A DNA stretch of 64,000 bases, taken from the NCBI GenBank assembly GCA_015832175.1, contig WJXW01000004.1, positions 2,790,001 to 2,854,000 on the forward strand. Direction: 5' to 3'. Of this stretch, positions 23,550-33,112 are shown one piece after another. The position numbers were made by a program, and so were the translations under genes. The notes under the pieces are model-generated. The model was not told where the DNA came from, made no database searches, and saw only the letters and a program-made list of their open reading frames with translations. This DNA comes from Paraphaeosphaeria minitans (lineage: Eukaryota > Ascomycota > Dothideomycetes > Pleosporales > Didymosphaeriaceae). Position 1 is the first letter of the stretch. Every line of letters begins with the position of its first letter.

Positions 23550-25095
23550 ATGGCACCCCGCAAGGCCGCCAAAGCCTCTGCTGCAACCCCCGTCCGCAGT
23601 TCCGGTCGCACTGCAAAGGCCGCCGCATCTGCCGCAATTGCGAAAGCCACCCCTAAGAAGCGCGGTCCCTCGGCGAAAGCTGCCGCACCTGCCGCACCTG
23701 GTGCGGCACCAAAGAAGCGTGGCCGGCCGGCTCGCGCAAAGGTCGAGGACGAGGTCGCTCTAGCCCAACACTCTGCTCCCGAGCAGCCTAATAAGAGTCG
23801 CGGCCGCAAGGCTGCTGAGCCAGTCGCCGAGCCCGTTGTTGAAGAAGCTCCCGCTCCGAAGAAGCGTGGCCGCAAGCCCGCCCAGCCTGCACCAGAGCCC
23901 GCTGTCGATGATACGCCCGTTCCCACCCCGAAGAAGCGCGTCGGTCGCCCGCCCAAAGCAACACCCGGTGCCGCCGAAGCTTCTGCGGCCCCCAAGCGCC
24001 GCGGCCGCCCGTCTGCATCTGCTCTACAACTCAACCGCGTCGCTGGACCTGCGCGCGTCAGCAAGCGCGCCTCGAAGAAGACGTCCCCTCCTGCACTCGG
24101 CGTGCGCTCCAGCCCCCGCACTTCCCGCACTCGCGCACCGAAGCAGGCGAAGAAAAACCCCGCCACCGCAGCAGCTACCAAACAAGAGGCAGCGACCAAG
24201 GCGAAGAAGGCCGCGCCTAAACAAGCTCCCCCGCAGAAGAAGCGCATGGGTCGTCCCCCGAAGAATGCAGCCGCGACCCCTACGAAGCAGACTCCCATAA
24301 AGTCAGCTGAGCACAAGGCGAAGGATGCCCGCGTTGCCAAACCCACCCCGAAGCCTCGCAAGAAGAGAGGTTACACTGCAATCGACGTGCCAGACAGATT
24401 TGCAGATGCCATGATCGATTACCTGCAGCAACTGATTGATACCGAGGCAGCACCCGCTGAGGAACCGACTGAGGAGGCACCAATGGAAGACAACGAAGTA
24501 GATGACGACGTCGTAATGGAGGATGCGGAAGACGCGGAAGATGCAGCGGACGCAGAAGCAGCTCCCACCAACGGCGAAAATGGCGACCTTGATTCTGAAG
24601 AGGAAGTCAGCGCTCAGCTCGAGGATGGAGAGGAGCCCATCCTTGTGATTGAAGAGATTGTCGAGGAAGTCGTTAGCGACGACACCGAATCGCAAGACCT
24701 CGACCTCGCTTTTGAAGATAGCGCGATCAAGGATAAAGGTCTTTACGACGACGATGATGAGGACCGACAATATGCGGCCCAGGACGAGGATGATCTCAAA
24801 GCCGAATCGGACGCGCTTCAGGCGGCACATGAAGCTGCCAGCGACACTGAGCTTGACGATGAAGAGCCTGTCGTCATCATGCAGCAGATTGAAGAGGTCA
24901 AGATTCAGCTTGCAGGCCGCGAAGATGCCACCGAGGAAGCCCCAGAGGCGCTCGACCTTGGACAAGAGATCCAGGACATCACAGAGTCAGCGCCGCAGGC
25001 CGACCCGGAGCACACATACGACTCGCTGTTTGAGGAGCGCCCGTCAGCGTTCTCCCAAGTCGAATCTGACCTTGATGTCCCGAATGACAGCGACA

Positions 25096-25130
<35 letters not shown>

Positions 25131-25223
25131 GCTGGATCATTCCCTACCCCTGCACCCGTATCTACCTCGTTCGGGGCTGCTCCCGTTGTCAATATGCTCC
25201 CTACTGACCCTTACGGGTCATGA
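23550..25223 (+). CDS. AT-hook DNA-binding protein with acidic C-terminal half
   Basis: A single-exon gene of 557 codons with a good start context (CACAATGGC). The first 275 residues are rich in Ala, Lys and Pro and carry repeated AT-hook cores: KKRGRP near 55-60, RGRK near 84, KKRGRK near 104, RVGRPPK near 130, KRRGRP near 149 and RMGRPPK near 232. AT-hooks bind the minor groove of AT-rich DNA, so a nuclear chromatin role is likely. The rest of the protein is strongly acidic and ends with an aspartate tract encoded by a GAC repeat (about 25097-25128). It resembles fungal AT-hook or histone-H1-like hypothetical proteins; no enzymatic domain is visible. It is the first gene beside the RIPed block. 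ORFs on the opposite strand are composition shadows. Confidence 0.85.
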
Positions 25224-26144
25224 GCGGCGTGGTGCTAGCGTGTGAATCTCCCAAGGTCCCAAAGACCGGCAAACCTAAGTTGCCTTGATCTTGCTGGCTA
25301 CTTGTTGGTCGGATGCCAGACTAGAAAGACTGGCGCGAAAACAACTCGGCGCGAGCTTTTTGGCTTGCTTTTTATTCTGGCCTTCACTATTCGTCTCCAT
25401 TGCTTCATCGGGTGTTTGGGCGCCGCATTGTTCCATTTCGCGGCATATCATGATACCCACCTCACCGACGAGTTATTGACCTTATGCGTGGCGTTCAGTG
25501 CACTGTCGGGTGTCGCAGTACCTTTACCTTTGGATACCCCAGCCTTAACGAGCCCGGACTATATAGTGGACGTTTATCCCCACTTGATCGCTCCTTTGCG
25601 ATGATGACCAGCTTTGGTCTTTTTCAGTTTCTTGTACAAATACGGTTGCTGTGCTCTTGGACGATGCGCATACCGATGCCTAGGACACTGATGCCTGGGT
25701 ATATAGACATTGGGAAGTCTCGTGGGCGCGCTGCTTACAGAACTGGCCTCCTCTTCGAGCCCAAATTTGGTTCCAACTGTACAACATACTTGCAATGAAC
25801 TTTCAATTTCATATTCTTACCTCCTCAAAATATGTTATCTGTGACGCTTTCAGCCCGCGCCTTCTACGTTGTTGAATATCCAGGGCTATGCACATGTTCT
25901 ACGATGCGTACTTCGGAACCGCTGCCGCCAGATAGACACGCTACGGTAGACGTTCCGTCAATAGCCGCCAATCCAACATCACAGGAAGGTGGGGTGGAGG
26001 GGCAGGTTTCCCATACACCAACAACATAAGCATCTCACACTCACTTTAACCAGTCTGCATCCGCTCCTTTGACTTCCACAATCGCCGTAATTGCTTCGAT
26101 CACGCTCCTGAAGGACACTGCCACGCGGAACCCACTCACTCAAC
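25224..26144. other. Intergenic, no supported gene
   Basis: Short overlapping frames exist (for example 25242-25604 and 25484-25798), but none has recognisable domains or codon bias. It probably holds the 3' end of the AT-hook transcript and the promoter of the aldolase-like gene. A C-rich leader precedes the ATG at 26145. Confidence 0.5.
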
Positions 26145-26857
26145 ATGGCTATCAAAGTGCCCCAAGCAGGCGTCTGGACTCCGGCCGTAACCTTCTTCGC
26201 CCCTACAACAGGAAGCATTGACCTCGAAGCCCAGAAACAGTACTTCGCGTATCTCTCGAAACACGTCACCGGTCTCGTTATTCTCGGCTCCAACGCCGAA
26301 GCTTTCCTTCTCACCCGCGAAGAACGCATCTCCCTGGTCAAGGCCGCTCGCTCCGCAGTCGGTCCCACATACCCCCTCATCGTCGGAATCTCGGGCTACT
26401 CCACCATCCAAACCCTCGAGTACGCACAGGACGCCAAGAGTGCGGGCGCAGACTTTGGGCTCCTCCTCCCTGCGAGTTATTACGGCGCTGCTACCAGCAA
26501 AGAGGTAGTCAATGCTTTCTTCGACGAGGTTGCGCAGGGTACCGATCTGCCTATTGTGATTTACAATTTCCCAGGGCAGTGCAACGGCGTGGATTTGGAC
26601 AGTGTGACGATTGCGGGGATCGTAAAGAGAAACCCGGGGAAGGTGGTCGGCGTAAAGCTCACGTGCGGAAGTGTGGCCAAGGTCACGAGACTTACGGCTG
26701 AGCTGTCACCAGAGGAGTTCACGACATTTGGCGGACAGTCTGATTTCTTGATCGGGGGGCTCGCAGTCGGGAGTCAGGGGTGTGTCGCGGCCTTCTCTAA
26801 TGTCTTTCCGAAGACAATCAAGAAGGTGTACGACCTTTATGTTGCAGGGAAGGTGGA
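26145..26857 (+). pseudogene. DapA/KDG-aldolase family protein, N-terminal part, cut by LINE
   Basis: This half encodes residues 1-238 of a class I aldolase of the dihydrodipicolinate synthase superfamily (TIM barrel). The start context is CAACATGGC. Visible marks are G-S-N-A-E near 48-52, the Schiff-base region G-V-K-L-T with Lys171, and the partner Tyr140 in I-Y-N-F-P-G. Fungal members of this group act on 2-keto-3-deoxy sugar acids or 4-hydroxy-2-oxoglutarate; the exact substrate cannot be read here. The frame is intact up to the LINE junction, then runs into LINE sequence and stops at 26981, giving an unrelated 40-residue tail. The rest of the gene lies at 32884-33112. The barrel lacks its last helices, so a functional product is unlikely. 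Confidence 0.9.
26846..26857 (+). repeat. Left target-site duplication of LINE
   Basis: AGGGAAGGTGGA, repeated exactly at 32872-32883. Removing the intervening 6,014 bp plus one copy restores one continuous aldolase frame. Confidence 0.93.
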
Positions 26858-27238
26858 TTGGTTGGTTGGTTGGTATTCATTTTTCGTCCGTATGATGAGG
26901 AGTAAGTCCACCATATCGCCTCCCGAGGGGCATATAAGACGTGCTAAGCTATGGATTTACAGTGCCAGCGCGCTACCTTAGAAAGCATTTCTTGCCTATG
27001 CGGGTATTGCTACCATTTCAAGCTGTAGCTCCCCTTCCAGTTAGGGAGACTAGGCCGTGTATGTACATCAGGGAGAGTCCCTTATATTATAAGGCATTAT
27101 TATGCCGTTACAGTAGAGAAGAGAGTAAGAGGGTGAGAAGGAGAGGGTGGAGAGAGAAGTAGAAAGATAAGAAGTGTCGCAGCTATTATGCTGCTAGGCT
27201 AAGCGCAGTGGGGTTGTTGTTGCTAGTGCAGGGCAGGA
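26858..27238 (-). other. LINE 3' untranslated region
   Basis: Sequence between the ORF2 stop and the left insertion junction. It carries purine-rich runs (about 27115-27165) and the terminal TTGG repeat. No ORF is supported; the 73-codon frame at 26941 looks like chance. Confidence 0.7.
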
Positions 27239-30200
27239 CTACCGAGGACAAACCTTAGTATAGTACTGTGTGAGCTGGGTAAAGGCTTCGAAGGCCTCTG
27301 GATCTCCTATCAGCGCCGCGGTATACGCCAGGCCGTCAGCCCGGCTGGATGGTAGTGCGGGTGGTCGAAGCGGCCATCGGCCAAAGGCCCCTAGGGTCTT
27401 GCGGCAGAGCGCAAGGTGCTCTGGCGTCTTATCGCGTCCGCATGAGCAGGTGAGGTTCGCGTCGTTGTGATTGAACTTCCGATGGTACCAGGCAAAGTCT
27501 CCGTGCATAGAGCGGATAGATAGGAATCTAGCCAATACAGCTCTGGGTAGGTCTAGTTCTCCTGGTCCACGGCGTGGTGCGTAGTCCAGCTCCCAGCTTT
27601 TATACCATCTAGAGAGTTTTGTCTTCTTGTCTGCCCACCAAATCTGTTGTATGCTTCGTAGTACTTTGCGAGCAACTGACTTGATGCCTGAGAGTGTGGG
27701 CACAGCAGCTTTCCCGGTTGGTGGCGATGGGTGCTGGGCTTCCTGATTAGCTAGTCTGTCAGCCGTCTCGTTCCCCTCGATACCCAGGTGTCCAGGGGCC
27801 CATTTGATAGAGACGTCGTGTGTCTCCATAGCGCCGTGGCATGCTAGGAAGGCCCATTGAGAGGTAGAAGGCGCGACGCCTCTAAGGCCCCATATTACTG
27901 AAGTGCTGTCTACGCACATCCAGATTCGGCGGGTACTAAGCGCTGGTTGTCTTATCGTGTGCTGGAGGCCTCTCCACGCTCCGACTACCTCCGCGTCAAA
28001 CACATGCGAGGTAGGATGTAGTGACCCGCGGCCACTCTGTAGTTGTCTTCCATTCTGATACACTGCGTAGCCGTAGGTGACCCGCTTTTCTCCTTCCTTT
28101 GTGTACTGTTCAGAGCCATCTGAGAAGATAGTGACATCTAATGGTGGGAGCTGAGCCCACCATTCTTTGAAGGACTTGGCTGCAGTCTTCTTGTCTATGC
28201 CGAGTGTTGGGTCGGTTCGGCATCCAGGCGAGTAGTGAGGGGCTATCAGTTCAGTCCTAGGAATCTCTGGTAGAAGAGACCCTAGCTGCTGGACTTTTGT
28301 CTGGATTCTCTGAGGTTTTCCGGCTCCCTTGCCTCTATTTACTATAGGGACTACCGCACGGTTGGTAAGGAGGTGATCTGAGTCTATAGCACGAAGATGG
28401 GTTGCATATCTGAGTTTGGCTTCCTCCAGCGCCACTGCGGCGGAGGGTAATCCAGCGTCTCGAAATAGTGTGGCTGTTGGGGTCGTCCTCCACACCGGTA
28501 GGATACCTCTTGCTGCTATAGCGATTGTCTTATCTATAGCGGCTATATGCCAGCCAACATAAGCGCTCACCTCTGGCGGTCTGCCAGGCTTGAGTGTTCG
28601 CGGCGGTTTGGTGCGGCCCCTGTACCAGCACTCTGTCCCATGCAGAAGGGACGGGTATACGCAGGCAATGGTAGCCTTGCGGAGAGAGCTGGCTGGTGGT
28701 CCGCAAGTGGTCCTTGCTAGACTTCGGATGTGGTGGGCTACCTTGGCGGCTTTTGCGGCGCGCATAGCTACGTGTCGTCTGAAAGTTAGTCTGCGGTCGA
28801 ACCAGATTCCTAGCCACCGCAGGGCTGGCTGGCAGTGTTCTCCACCTGGGAGGATTGGGTGGATCGTGAGGTGCTCGTCTACGACACAGAGTGGGGCATA
28901 GCTGCTTCGCTGTCTCGTTAGGTGTATCATCTCCTGCTTTTCTGGGGCAAAGGTGACTTTGTTGATTGCGCCCCACGTTCTGATCTGCCTTAGATCTGCT
29001 GCTAGGAGCTCAACGTTGTTATCTAGGGAGTGCGAGGCCCGGTATAGGCATATGTCATCGGCGTATCCAAATCTCCGTTCTATGTCCATGGATAGCAGCT
29101 CTGCCAGGTACAGCGTGTACAGGACCGGGGAGAGAGGCGACCCTTGGGGCGTCCCGCAGGCGGCAGGGTAGCTGGGGGTGGTGACCTGGCCAAGGCGAAC
29201 TTGGACCCTTCGAGCAGTAAGGAAGGAGTCTATGAAGAGGATAGTCCTTTGCGGCCATCCCTGTTCAACCATTCGGTGCAGCAGACGGTTCTTCAGGAGA
29301 GCGTCAAAGGCGCCCTGCACATCTAGGGTAACCATTGTAACGTGCTGATTCAGTGCCCACGCGGCTTCTGTGTCATGGGTGAACGCTGCGGTCAGATCGG
29401 CTGCAGAGCGTTTTGGGAGGGCGCCGCCATGTTGGGGACTAAGGATCTTGTGCGTCATAGCAGTCCATGCAATTCTTCTGGCCACTGTTCGTTCAAGGCC
29501 TTTCCCAATGCAGGATAGGAGTGCTATTGGTCTCCAGGATCGGGGTGACGTCCGGTCTGTCTTCCCTACTTTGGGTATCATTGCCACCTCCGCGAGCTTC
29601 CAATATGCTGGGAAGTGGTTGAGTTCTAGGCACTGCTGGAAGATCCTTCGTATAAGCTCTCCAACATGAGCCCAGCAGGCGCGGAGCAGCCGAACAGTGG
29701 ACCGGTCAGTACCTGGTGAGGTGCTAGAGACCCCTATTGTGTTTCGTTCTGCTTCCTCAAGTGAGATATATGTGCTCCAGGGGAGAGTGGCTGCGGCCTC
29801 CTGGTCTGGGCATTGTCTGAGGTCATCCTCTGCTGTGTACCGGTTGAGAACTTCCTCTCTGAGTGCCTCTGCCTTCTCCAGGGGGTCATAGATAGTCGTA
29901 TCGTTGACTATAAGGGGGGTTTCCTGGTTCTCCGGCGTAAGCTTATGCCAGGCAATGACCTTGAACAGGTCCTTATCGTCCTTGGCGTTGTCAATAACGT
30001 GCCTCCAGTATTGTCTCTTAGCCTGTCTAACTATTGTCTTGAAAGCTCGTGTTTCTTCTGATGGAGGGCTGCCTAGGTAAAGCTGTCTGGCGCGCTTGTA
30101 GGCTTGGTAAGCAGTCTTGCACTCCTCAGTCCACCATGGTGCGGCGCGTCCTTCCTTGCGATCAGGCCTGCCTGCTGTTCGTACAGAGTGTTGTATTGTC

Positions 30201-31075
30201 TCCGTCAGTAGCGACACACAGTTGTCTAGTTGTGCTGTATCTTGCGCCGCAAGCGGGTCTGGGATACCCTGAACGCCTATCTCTATCAGACCGGCAAACT
30301 TTGGTAGGCTTGCCTCTGGGACTCTGTAGTGGTACTGAGCTAGGTGCGGAGTACCTAGTGCGGAAGTGGGGATAGAGGTCACTATCGTCTCGTGGTCTGA
30401 TCCGCTGTGCATGCTGGCCTCGACAGCCGACTGGGCGAATGGGATGTTAGAGAAGGTCAGATCAAGGACATGACCAGCGCAGTGCGTTGGCTGCCCTGGC
30501 ACGCCAATGTAGTCCATGGAGGCGGCGGCCGCCCACCTGGCAAGCTCTATGCCGCCGTTGGCTGCGGTGACAGCCGGTTCAAAGGATTCGTGTCGGACAT
30601 TGAAGTCACCTCCCACAAGGCAGTGTTGGGGAGGCGTGAGATGCGTGACGTATTGAAGTACGTCAGGGGTAAGTGGCTGTCTATAGCAGTTGAGTATTGC
30701 TACTCCGTTCACAACAACCCATAGCAGGTCTGGATGGTTGAGACTTTCTCTAGTCTGGAGTCTTAGGTGGTACCCTTTCCGGATATACGTCATCACCCGA
30801 GGGCGCGCTGAGCCCGATGCGGTGGGAGTGTCCCAAGTGCTGATCGGTGCGAGGTGCCGAAAGCCAGGGTGGGTAGAGGTCCTTGAGTTGGCACATGTGA
30901 AGGGCTCTTGCACGCATACAACATCCAGGCCCTTCTGAAAGGCCACTTCTAGTATGGTGATATGGCAGGGAGAGCTCCTGCCGACATTGGCCCAGCATAC
31001 TCGTAGCTGTTTGCTTGGTAGACTGGGCTGTTGTTGCCCGTTATAGGCTGGGGTGTTGTTGGGGTGTTCTAGCAT
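27239..31075 (-). CDS. LINE ORF2: endonuclease, reverse transcriptase, RNase H
   Basis: A 1278-residue polyprotein. Residues about 24-236 form an APE-like endonuclease (Q-E-P-F near 56-59, G-G-D-F-N-V near 155, S-G-S-D-H-E near 225). The reverse transcriptase spans roughly 480-760, with G-T-P-Q-G-S-P near 640 and the catalytic Y-A-D-D near 669-672. RNase H follows: F-S-D-G-S-E near 985, a later D-S-T-S, and G-H-L-G-I-E-G-N-E-T-A-D near 1095. A C-terminal zinc-binding motif (C-S-C-G then P-E-H-L-A-L-C) is near 1210. All key residues are present. The start codon overlaps the ORF1 stop in ATGCTAG. The protein makes cDNA at a nicked target site. The order EN-RT-RNase H is typical of the Tad1 clade. 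Confidence 0.93.
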   Translation of the reverse strand: MLEHPNNTPAYNGQQQPSLPSKQLRVCWANVGRSSPCHITILEVAFQKGLDVVCVQEPFTCANSRTSTHPGFRHLAPISTWDTPTASGSARPRVMTYIRKGYHLRLQTRESLNHPDLLWVVVNGVAILNCYRQPLTPDVLQYVTHLTPPQHCLVGGDFNVRHESFEPAVTAANGGIELARWAAAASMDYIGVPGQPTHCAGHVLDLTFSNIPFAQSAVEASMHSGSDHETIVTSIPTSALGTPHLAQYHYRVPEASLPKFAGLIEIGVQGIPDPLAAQDTAQLDNCVSLLTETIQHSVRTAGRPDRKEGRAAPWWTEECKTAYQAYKRARQLYLGSPPSEETRAFKTIVRQAKRQYWRHVIDNAKDDKDLFKVIAWHKLTPENQETPLIVNDTTIYDPLEKAEALREEVLNRYTAEDDLRQCPDQEAAATLPWSTYISLEEAERNTIGVSSTSPGTDRSTVRLLRACWAHVGELIRRIFQQCLELNHFPAYWKLAEVAMIPKVGKTDRTSPRSWRPIALLSCIGKGLERTVARRIAWTAMTHKILSPQHGGALPKRSAADLTAAFTHDTEAAWALNQHVTMVTLDVQGAFDALLKNRLLHRMVEQGWPQRTILFIDSFLTARRVQVRLGQVTTPSYPAACGTPQGSPLSPVLYTLYLAELLSMDIERRFGYADDICLYRASHSLDNNVELLAADLRQIRTWGAINKVTFAPEKQEMIHLTRQRSSYAPLCVVDEHLTIHPILPGGEHCQPALRWLGIWFDRRLTFRRHVAMRAAKAAKVAHHIRSLARTTCGPPASSLRKATIACVYPSLLHGTECWYRGRTKPPRTLKPGRPPEVSAYVGWHIAAIDKTIAIAARGILPVWRTTPTATLFRDAGLPSAAVALEEAKLRYATHLRAIDSDHLLTNRAVVPIVNRGKGAGKPQRIQTKVQQLGSLLPEIPRTELIAPHYSPGCRTDPTLGIDKKTAAKSFKEWWAQLPPLDVTIFSDGSEQYTKEGEKRVTYGYAVYQNGRQLQSGRGSLHPTSHVFDAEVVGAWRGLQHTIRQPALSTRRIWMCVDSTSVIWGLRGVAPSTSQWAFLACHGAMETHDVSIKWAPGHLGIEGNETADRLANQEAQHPSPPTGKAAVPTLSGIKSVARKVLRSIQQIWWADKKTKLSRWYKSWELDYAPRRGPGELDLPRAVLARFLSIRSMHGDFAWYHRKFNHNDANLTCSCGRDKTPEHLALCRKTLGAFGRWPLRPPALPSSRADGLAYTAALIGDPEAFEAFTQLTQYYTKVCPR

Positions 31076-32724
31076 GTCGATGGTGGGTCATCGCTCATGC
31101 TGGTGTCTTCTCTCTCTGAGGTAGACGGGTCAGTGTAGATAGTGGGTCGTGGCTGCAAGCTTTTGGCAGACATTTGCCGGACGTTGAGGTTTCTATTGCC
31201 CGTGGCTGCCCGCCTTGGTCTCTTTTCTCCGCTGGTAGCGGATGAAGGTACGTGGGAGGCACTGATTGTTCTGGTACGTGTAGCTTGTGCTGCTTGCTCC
31301 TGAGTAGTAGGTTGGGGTGTCGTTGTCTCCTGAGGAGCCTCTGGTGGAGTGGAATCAGGCTGAAGTGTGGCCTGTCTCAGGGTCTCTTCGACTGTTCCGT
31401 AGAGGTGCTTGTGTGCTATCCTGCCTGCGCGGCGGATGGCTTTTAGCTCAGTCTTTGTAGGCTTGCTTATGTGTCCGTGTACCCGACGAGGGGCTGCAGG
31501 GCAGTTGGGGTGGCTGGCTGGGTGAGGGCCGTGACAGTTAGCACACATAGCTTTGTGGGGGCAACTGTCTCCGTGCTGTCCTTGGTGTCGGTCCGTACGG
31601 TCACCGCAGTGCGCACAGCGGGCTACTCGGGTACAGCGTGCAGCGTTGCAGTATCCCTGGCAGCCTGGGTCATGTCGCTGTATAGTTGGACGTTTGTGGA
31701 TTTCCTTTGAGAATTGGCTCGTGCCAAAAAGCTGGAATGAGCGGACTGGCTGCTTGTATGAGATAATCCAGGTAGTGAGGCCATTCTGGTTCACCCCGTG
31801 CCGTGAGGTCCTGCAGCTGACGGGCTGCTTGCCTGTTTGTGAGCATACCTCTTCCTCGACCAGCTGGGTAGTAGTTGGTATTTCTGTGCCGTCTAGGGTC
31901 CGAAAAGAGCTGGGTACTCCTTGCACTGCGTAGTTGATCCAGCGTTCTGGGATCCTGATCGCGTCTCCGTCTAGCGCTTGTACTATAAGTACCTGGTTCT
32001 CTTGCGTTAGGAGTTGTTCCCGGATATTCTGGTTAGCTGGGGTAATTGCCCAGCCTGTATTGATAGGTGATGCAGTAGGTATATCCTTGAGGGTGATTCC
32101 TCCTATGCTCTTGCATATTGCCTGCCTTACTGCAAATGGTGATGGTTGTTGCAGTCGCATTGCTGGGTTAGAGATGGCTATAAAGATTCGATTGTCTTCT
32201 TTTGGCTTAGCTAGCGGGGCGGGCCGCGTCCTAGCAGCGATCAGGGGTCGACTGATGCCCCTATTCGAGTTTTGGGGGTCTCTGGCTACGTCCGCCCAGG
32301 AGCGGCGTCCTGATTCCTGGCTCCTGGAGTTGCTGTAGCCGGCGTCGCTGCTCCAGCGGGAGCTGGGAGGGGAGTTGCTTGGGGAGAGGGAGGTCAGGGC
32401 ATGGATGACTCTCTGCTGCAGCTCCTCTGCGATATTGGCTTCTTGAGGATTAGTGTAGCCTTGTGCGTGTTGATCTACGGCTGCTGCGAAGGCGGCAGTG
32501 ATGGTGTTCCATAGCTGGGTGGTCTGCTGGGTCTCGGTGATGTGGCGTTGGACGGCGTCAGAGACTCGAGGTTTGGGAGCGCCCCCACCGGGGTTCTGAC
32601 TGCTCAGTGGGGGTGCCGGGTGGTGCACGTCCTTCTGGAGCCGTCTTGAGGCGCTGGTATTGAGCTGCTGAGGGGACTCGGGGTCTGGGGACCCCGTGTG
32701 GTGGGAGGAGGGAGACTCTACCAT
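31069..32724 (-). CDS. LINE ORF1: gag-like RNA-binding protein with zinc knuckles
   Basis: A 551-residue ORF starting at ATG 32724. The N-terminal third is polar and Ser/Pro/Gln-rich. Residues about 165-330 form the region usually seen before the knuckles in Tad1-like ORF1 proteins. A Cys/His cluster (C-N-A-A-R-C, C-A-H-C-G, C-P-H-K-A-M-C-A-N-C-H, then H-P-N-C) lies near residues 354-404 and is typical of nucleic-acid binding. The tail is Thr/Pro/Gln-rich and basic. The protein is expected to coat element RNA in the ribonucleoprotein. Its stop overlaps the ORF2 start by seven bases, which suggests coupled termination and reinitiation. Confidence 0.88.
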   Translation of the reverse strand: MVESPSSHHTGSPDPESPQQLNTSASRRLQKDVHHPAPPLSSQNPGGGAPKPRVSDAVQRHITETQQTTQLWNTITAAFAAAVDQHAQGYTNPQEANIAEELQQRVIHALTSLSPSNSPPSSRWSSDAGYSNSRSQESGRRSWADVARDPQNSNRGISRPLIAARTRPAPLAKPKEDNRIFIAISNPAMRLQQPSPFAVRQAICKSIGGITLKDIPTASPINTGWAITPANQNIREQLLTQENQVLIVQALDGDAIRIPERWINYAVQGVPSSFRTLDGTEIPTTTQLVEEEVCSQTGKQPVSCRTSRHGVNQNGLTTWIISYKQPVRSFQLFGTSQFSKEIHKRPTIQRHDPGCQGYCNAARCTRVARCAHCGDRTDRHQGQHGDSCPHKAMCANCHGPHPASHPNCPAAPRRVHGHISKPTKTELKAIRRAGRIAHKHLYGTVEETLRQATLQPDSTPPEAPQETTTPQPTTQEQAAQATRTRTISASHVPSSATSGEKRPRRAATGNRNLNVRQMSAKSLQPRPTIYTDPSTSEREDTSMSDDPPSTC

Positions 32725-32871
32725 CCTATTAAGCTCCCTTACGCGTCGCGCGGGGGACCTAGGCGGATGCTAGAGGTACTCCCAGAGTGGCCGCAGCGAG
32801 CCGGATCAGTTGCTGGGATTTTTGGGGCCTCTGTGAAGGAAGTCCAAAAATCGAAAGTTTGGTGTTCGGTG

Positions 32872-32883
32872 AGGGAAGGTGGA
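32872..32883 (+). repeat. Right target-site duplication of LINE
   Basis: AGGGAAGGTGGA, identical to 26846-26857. Confidence 0.93.
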
Positions 32884-33112
32884 AGAGGCGTTGAAGCTGC
32901 ACAAGAAGGCGGCGTTAGCGGAAACTCCTGTCAAGGCAGGGATTGCGAGCACGAAATATGCGGTCAGTCAGTTTAGCGCCGTGGATGCGGGGATTCAGAG
33001 CGCAGAGGAGAAGCTCCTGCCGAGGAGGCCGTATCTGCCTGTTGGGGACGCAGTGAAAGATAACGTGAAGAAGGTAATGGCTGAACTGGCCGAAATCGAG
33101 AGGTCGCTCTAG
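32884..33112 (+). pseudogene. DapA/KDG-aldolase family protein, C-terminal part
   Basis: This encodes the last 76 residues of the interrupted aldolase, beginning E-A-L-K-L-H-K-K and including G-I-A-S-T-K-Y-A-V and L-L-P-R-R-P-Y. The stop TAG is at 33110-33112. Joined to 26145-26857 at the duplicated 12-mer, it gives 942 bases, 313 residues plus stop, the normal length for this family, with no intron and no other lesion. It has no start codon or promoter of its own, as its upstream neighbour is the 5' end of the LINE. Confidence 0.9.

Larger units (their letters stand above)
26858..32871 (-). mobile_element. Tad1-like non-LTR retrotransposon (LINE), full length, not RIPed
   Basis: A 6,014-bp insertion bounded by 12-bp direct repeats, carrying two intact overlapping ORFs on the minus strand. 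The order is a short 5' leader (32725-32871), ORF1, ORF2 and a 380-bp 3' region. The 3' terminus is at the left and has no poly-A; it ends in a short CCAA repeat, seen as TTGG repeats at 26858-26874. The G+C content is normal and there are no RIP-type stops, unlike the elements to the left. Endonuclease, reverse transcriptase, RNase H and zinc-finger motifs are all present, so the copy could be recent or active. Confidence 0.92.

Noticed and set aside
23537..24361. 274-codon minus-strand frame opposite the AT-hook gene
   Set aside because: It is a shadow of GC-rich Ala/Lys/Pro codons; the plus-strand gene explains the region.
25484..25798. 104-codon plus-strand frame downstream of the AT-hook gene
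   Set aside because: No start context or domain; it overlaps other equally long random frames.
27270..30998. Many plus-strand frames of 60-108 codons across the LINE
   Set aside because: They are antisense shadows of ORF2; no motif or start support.
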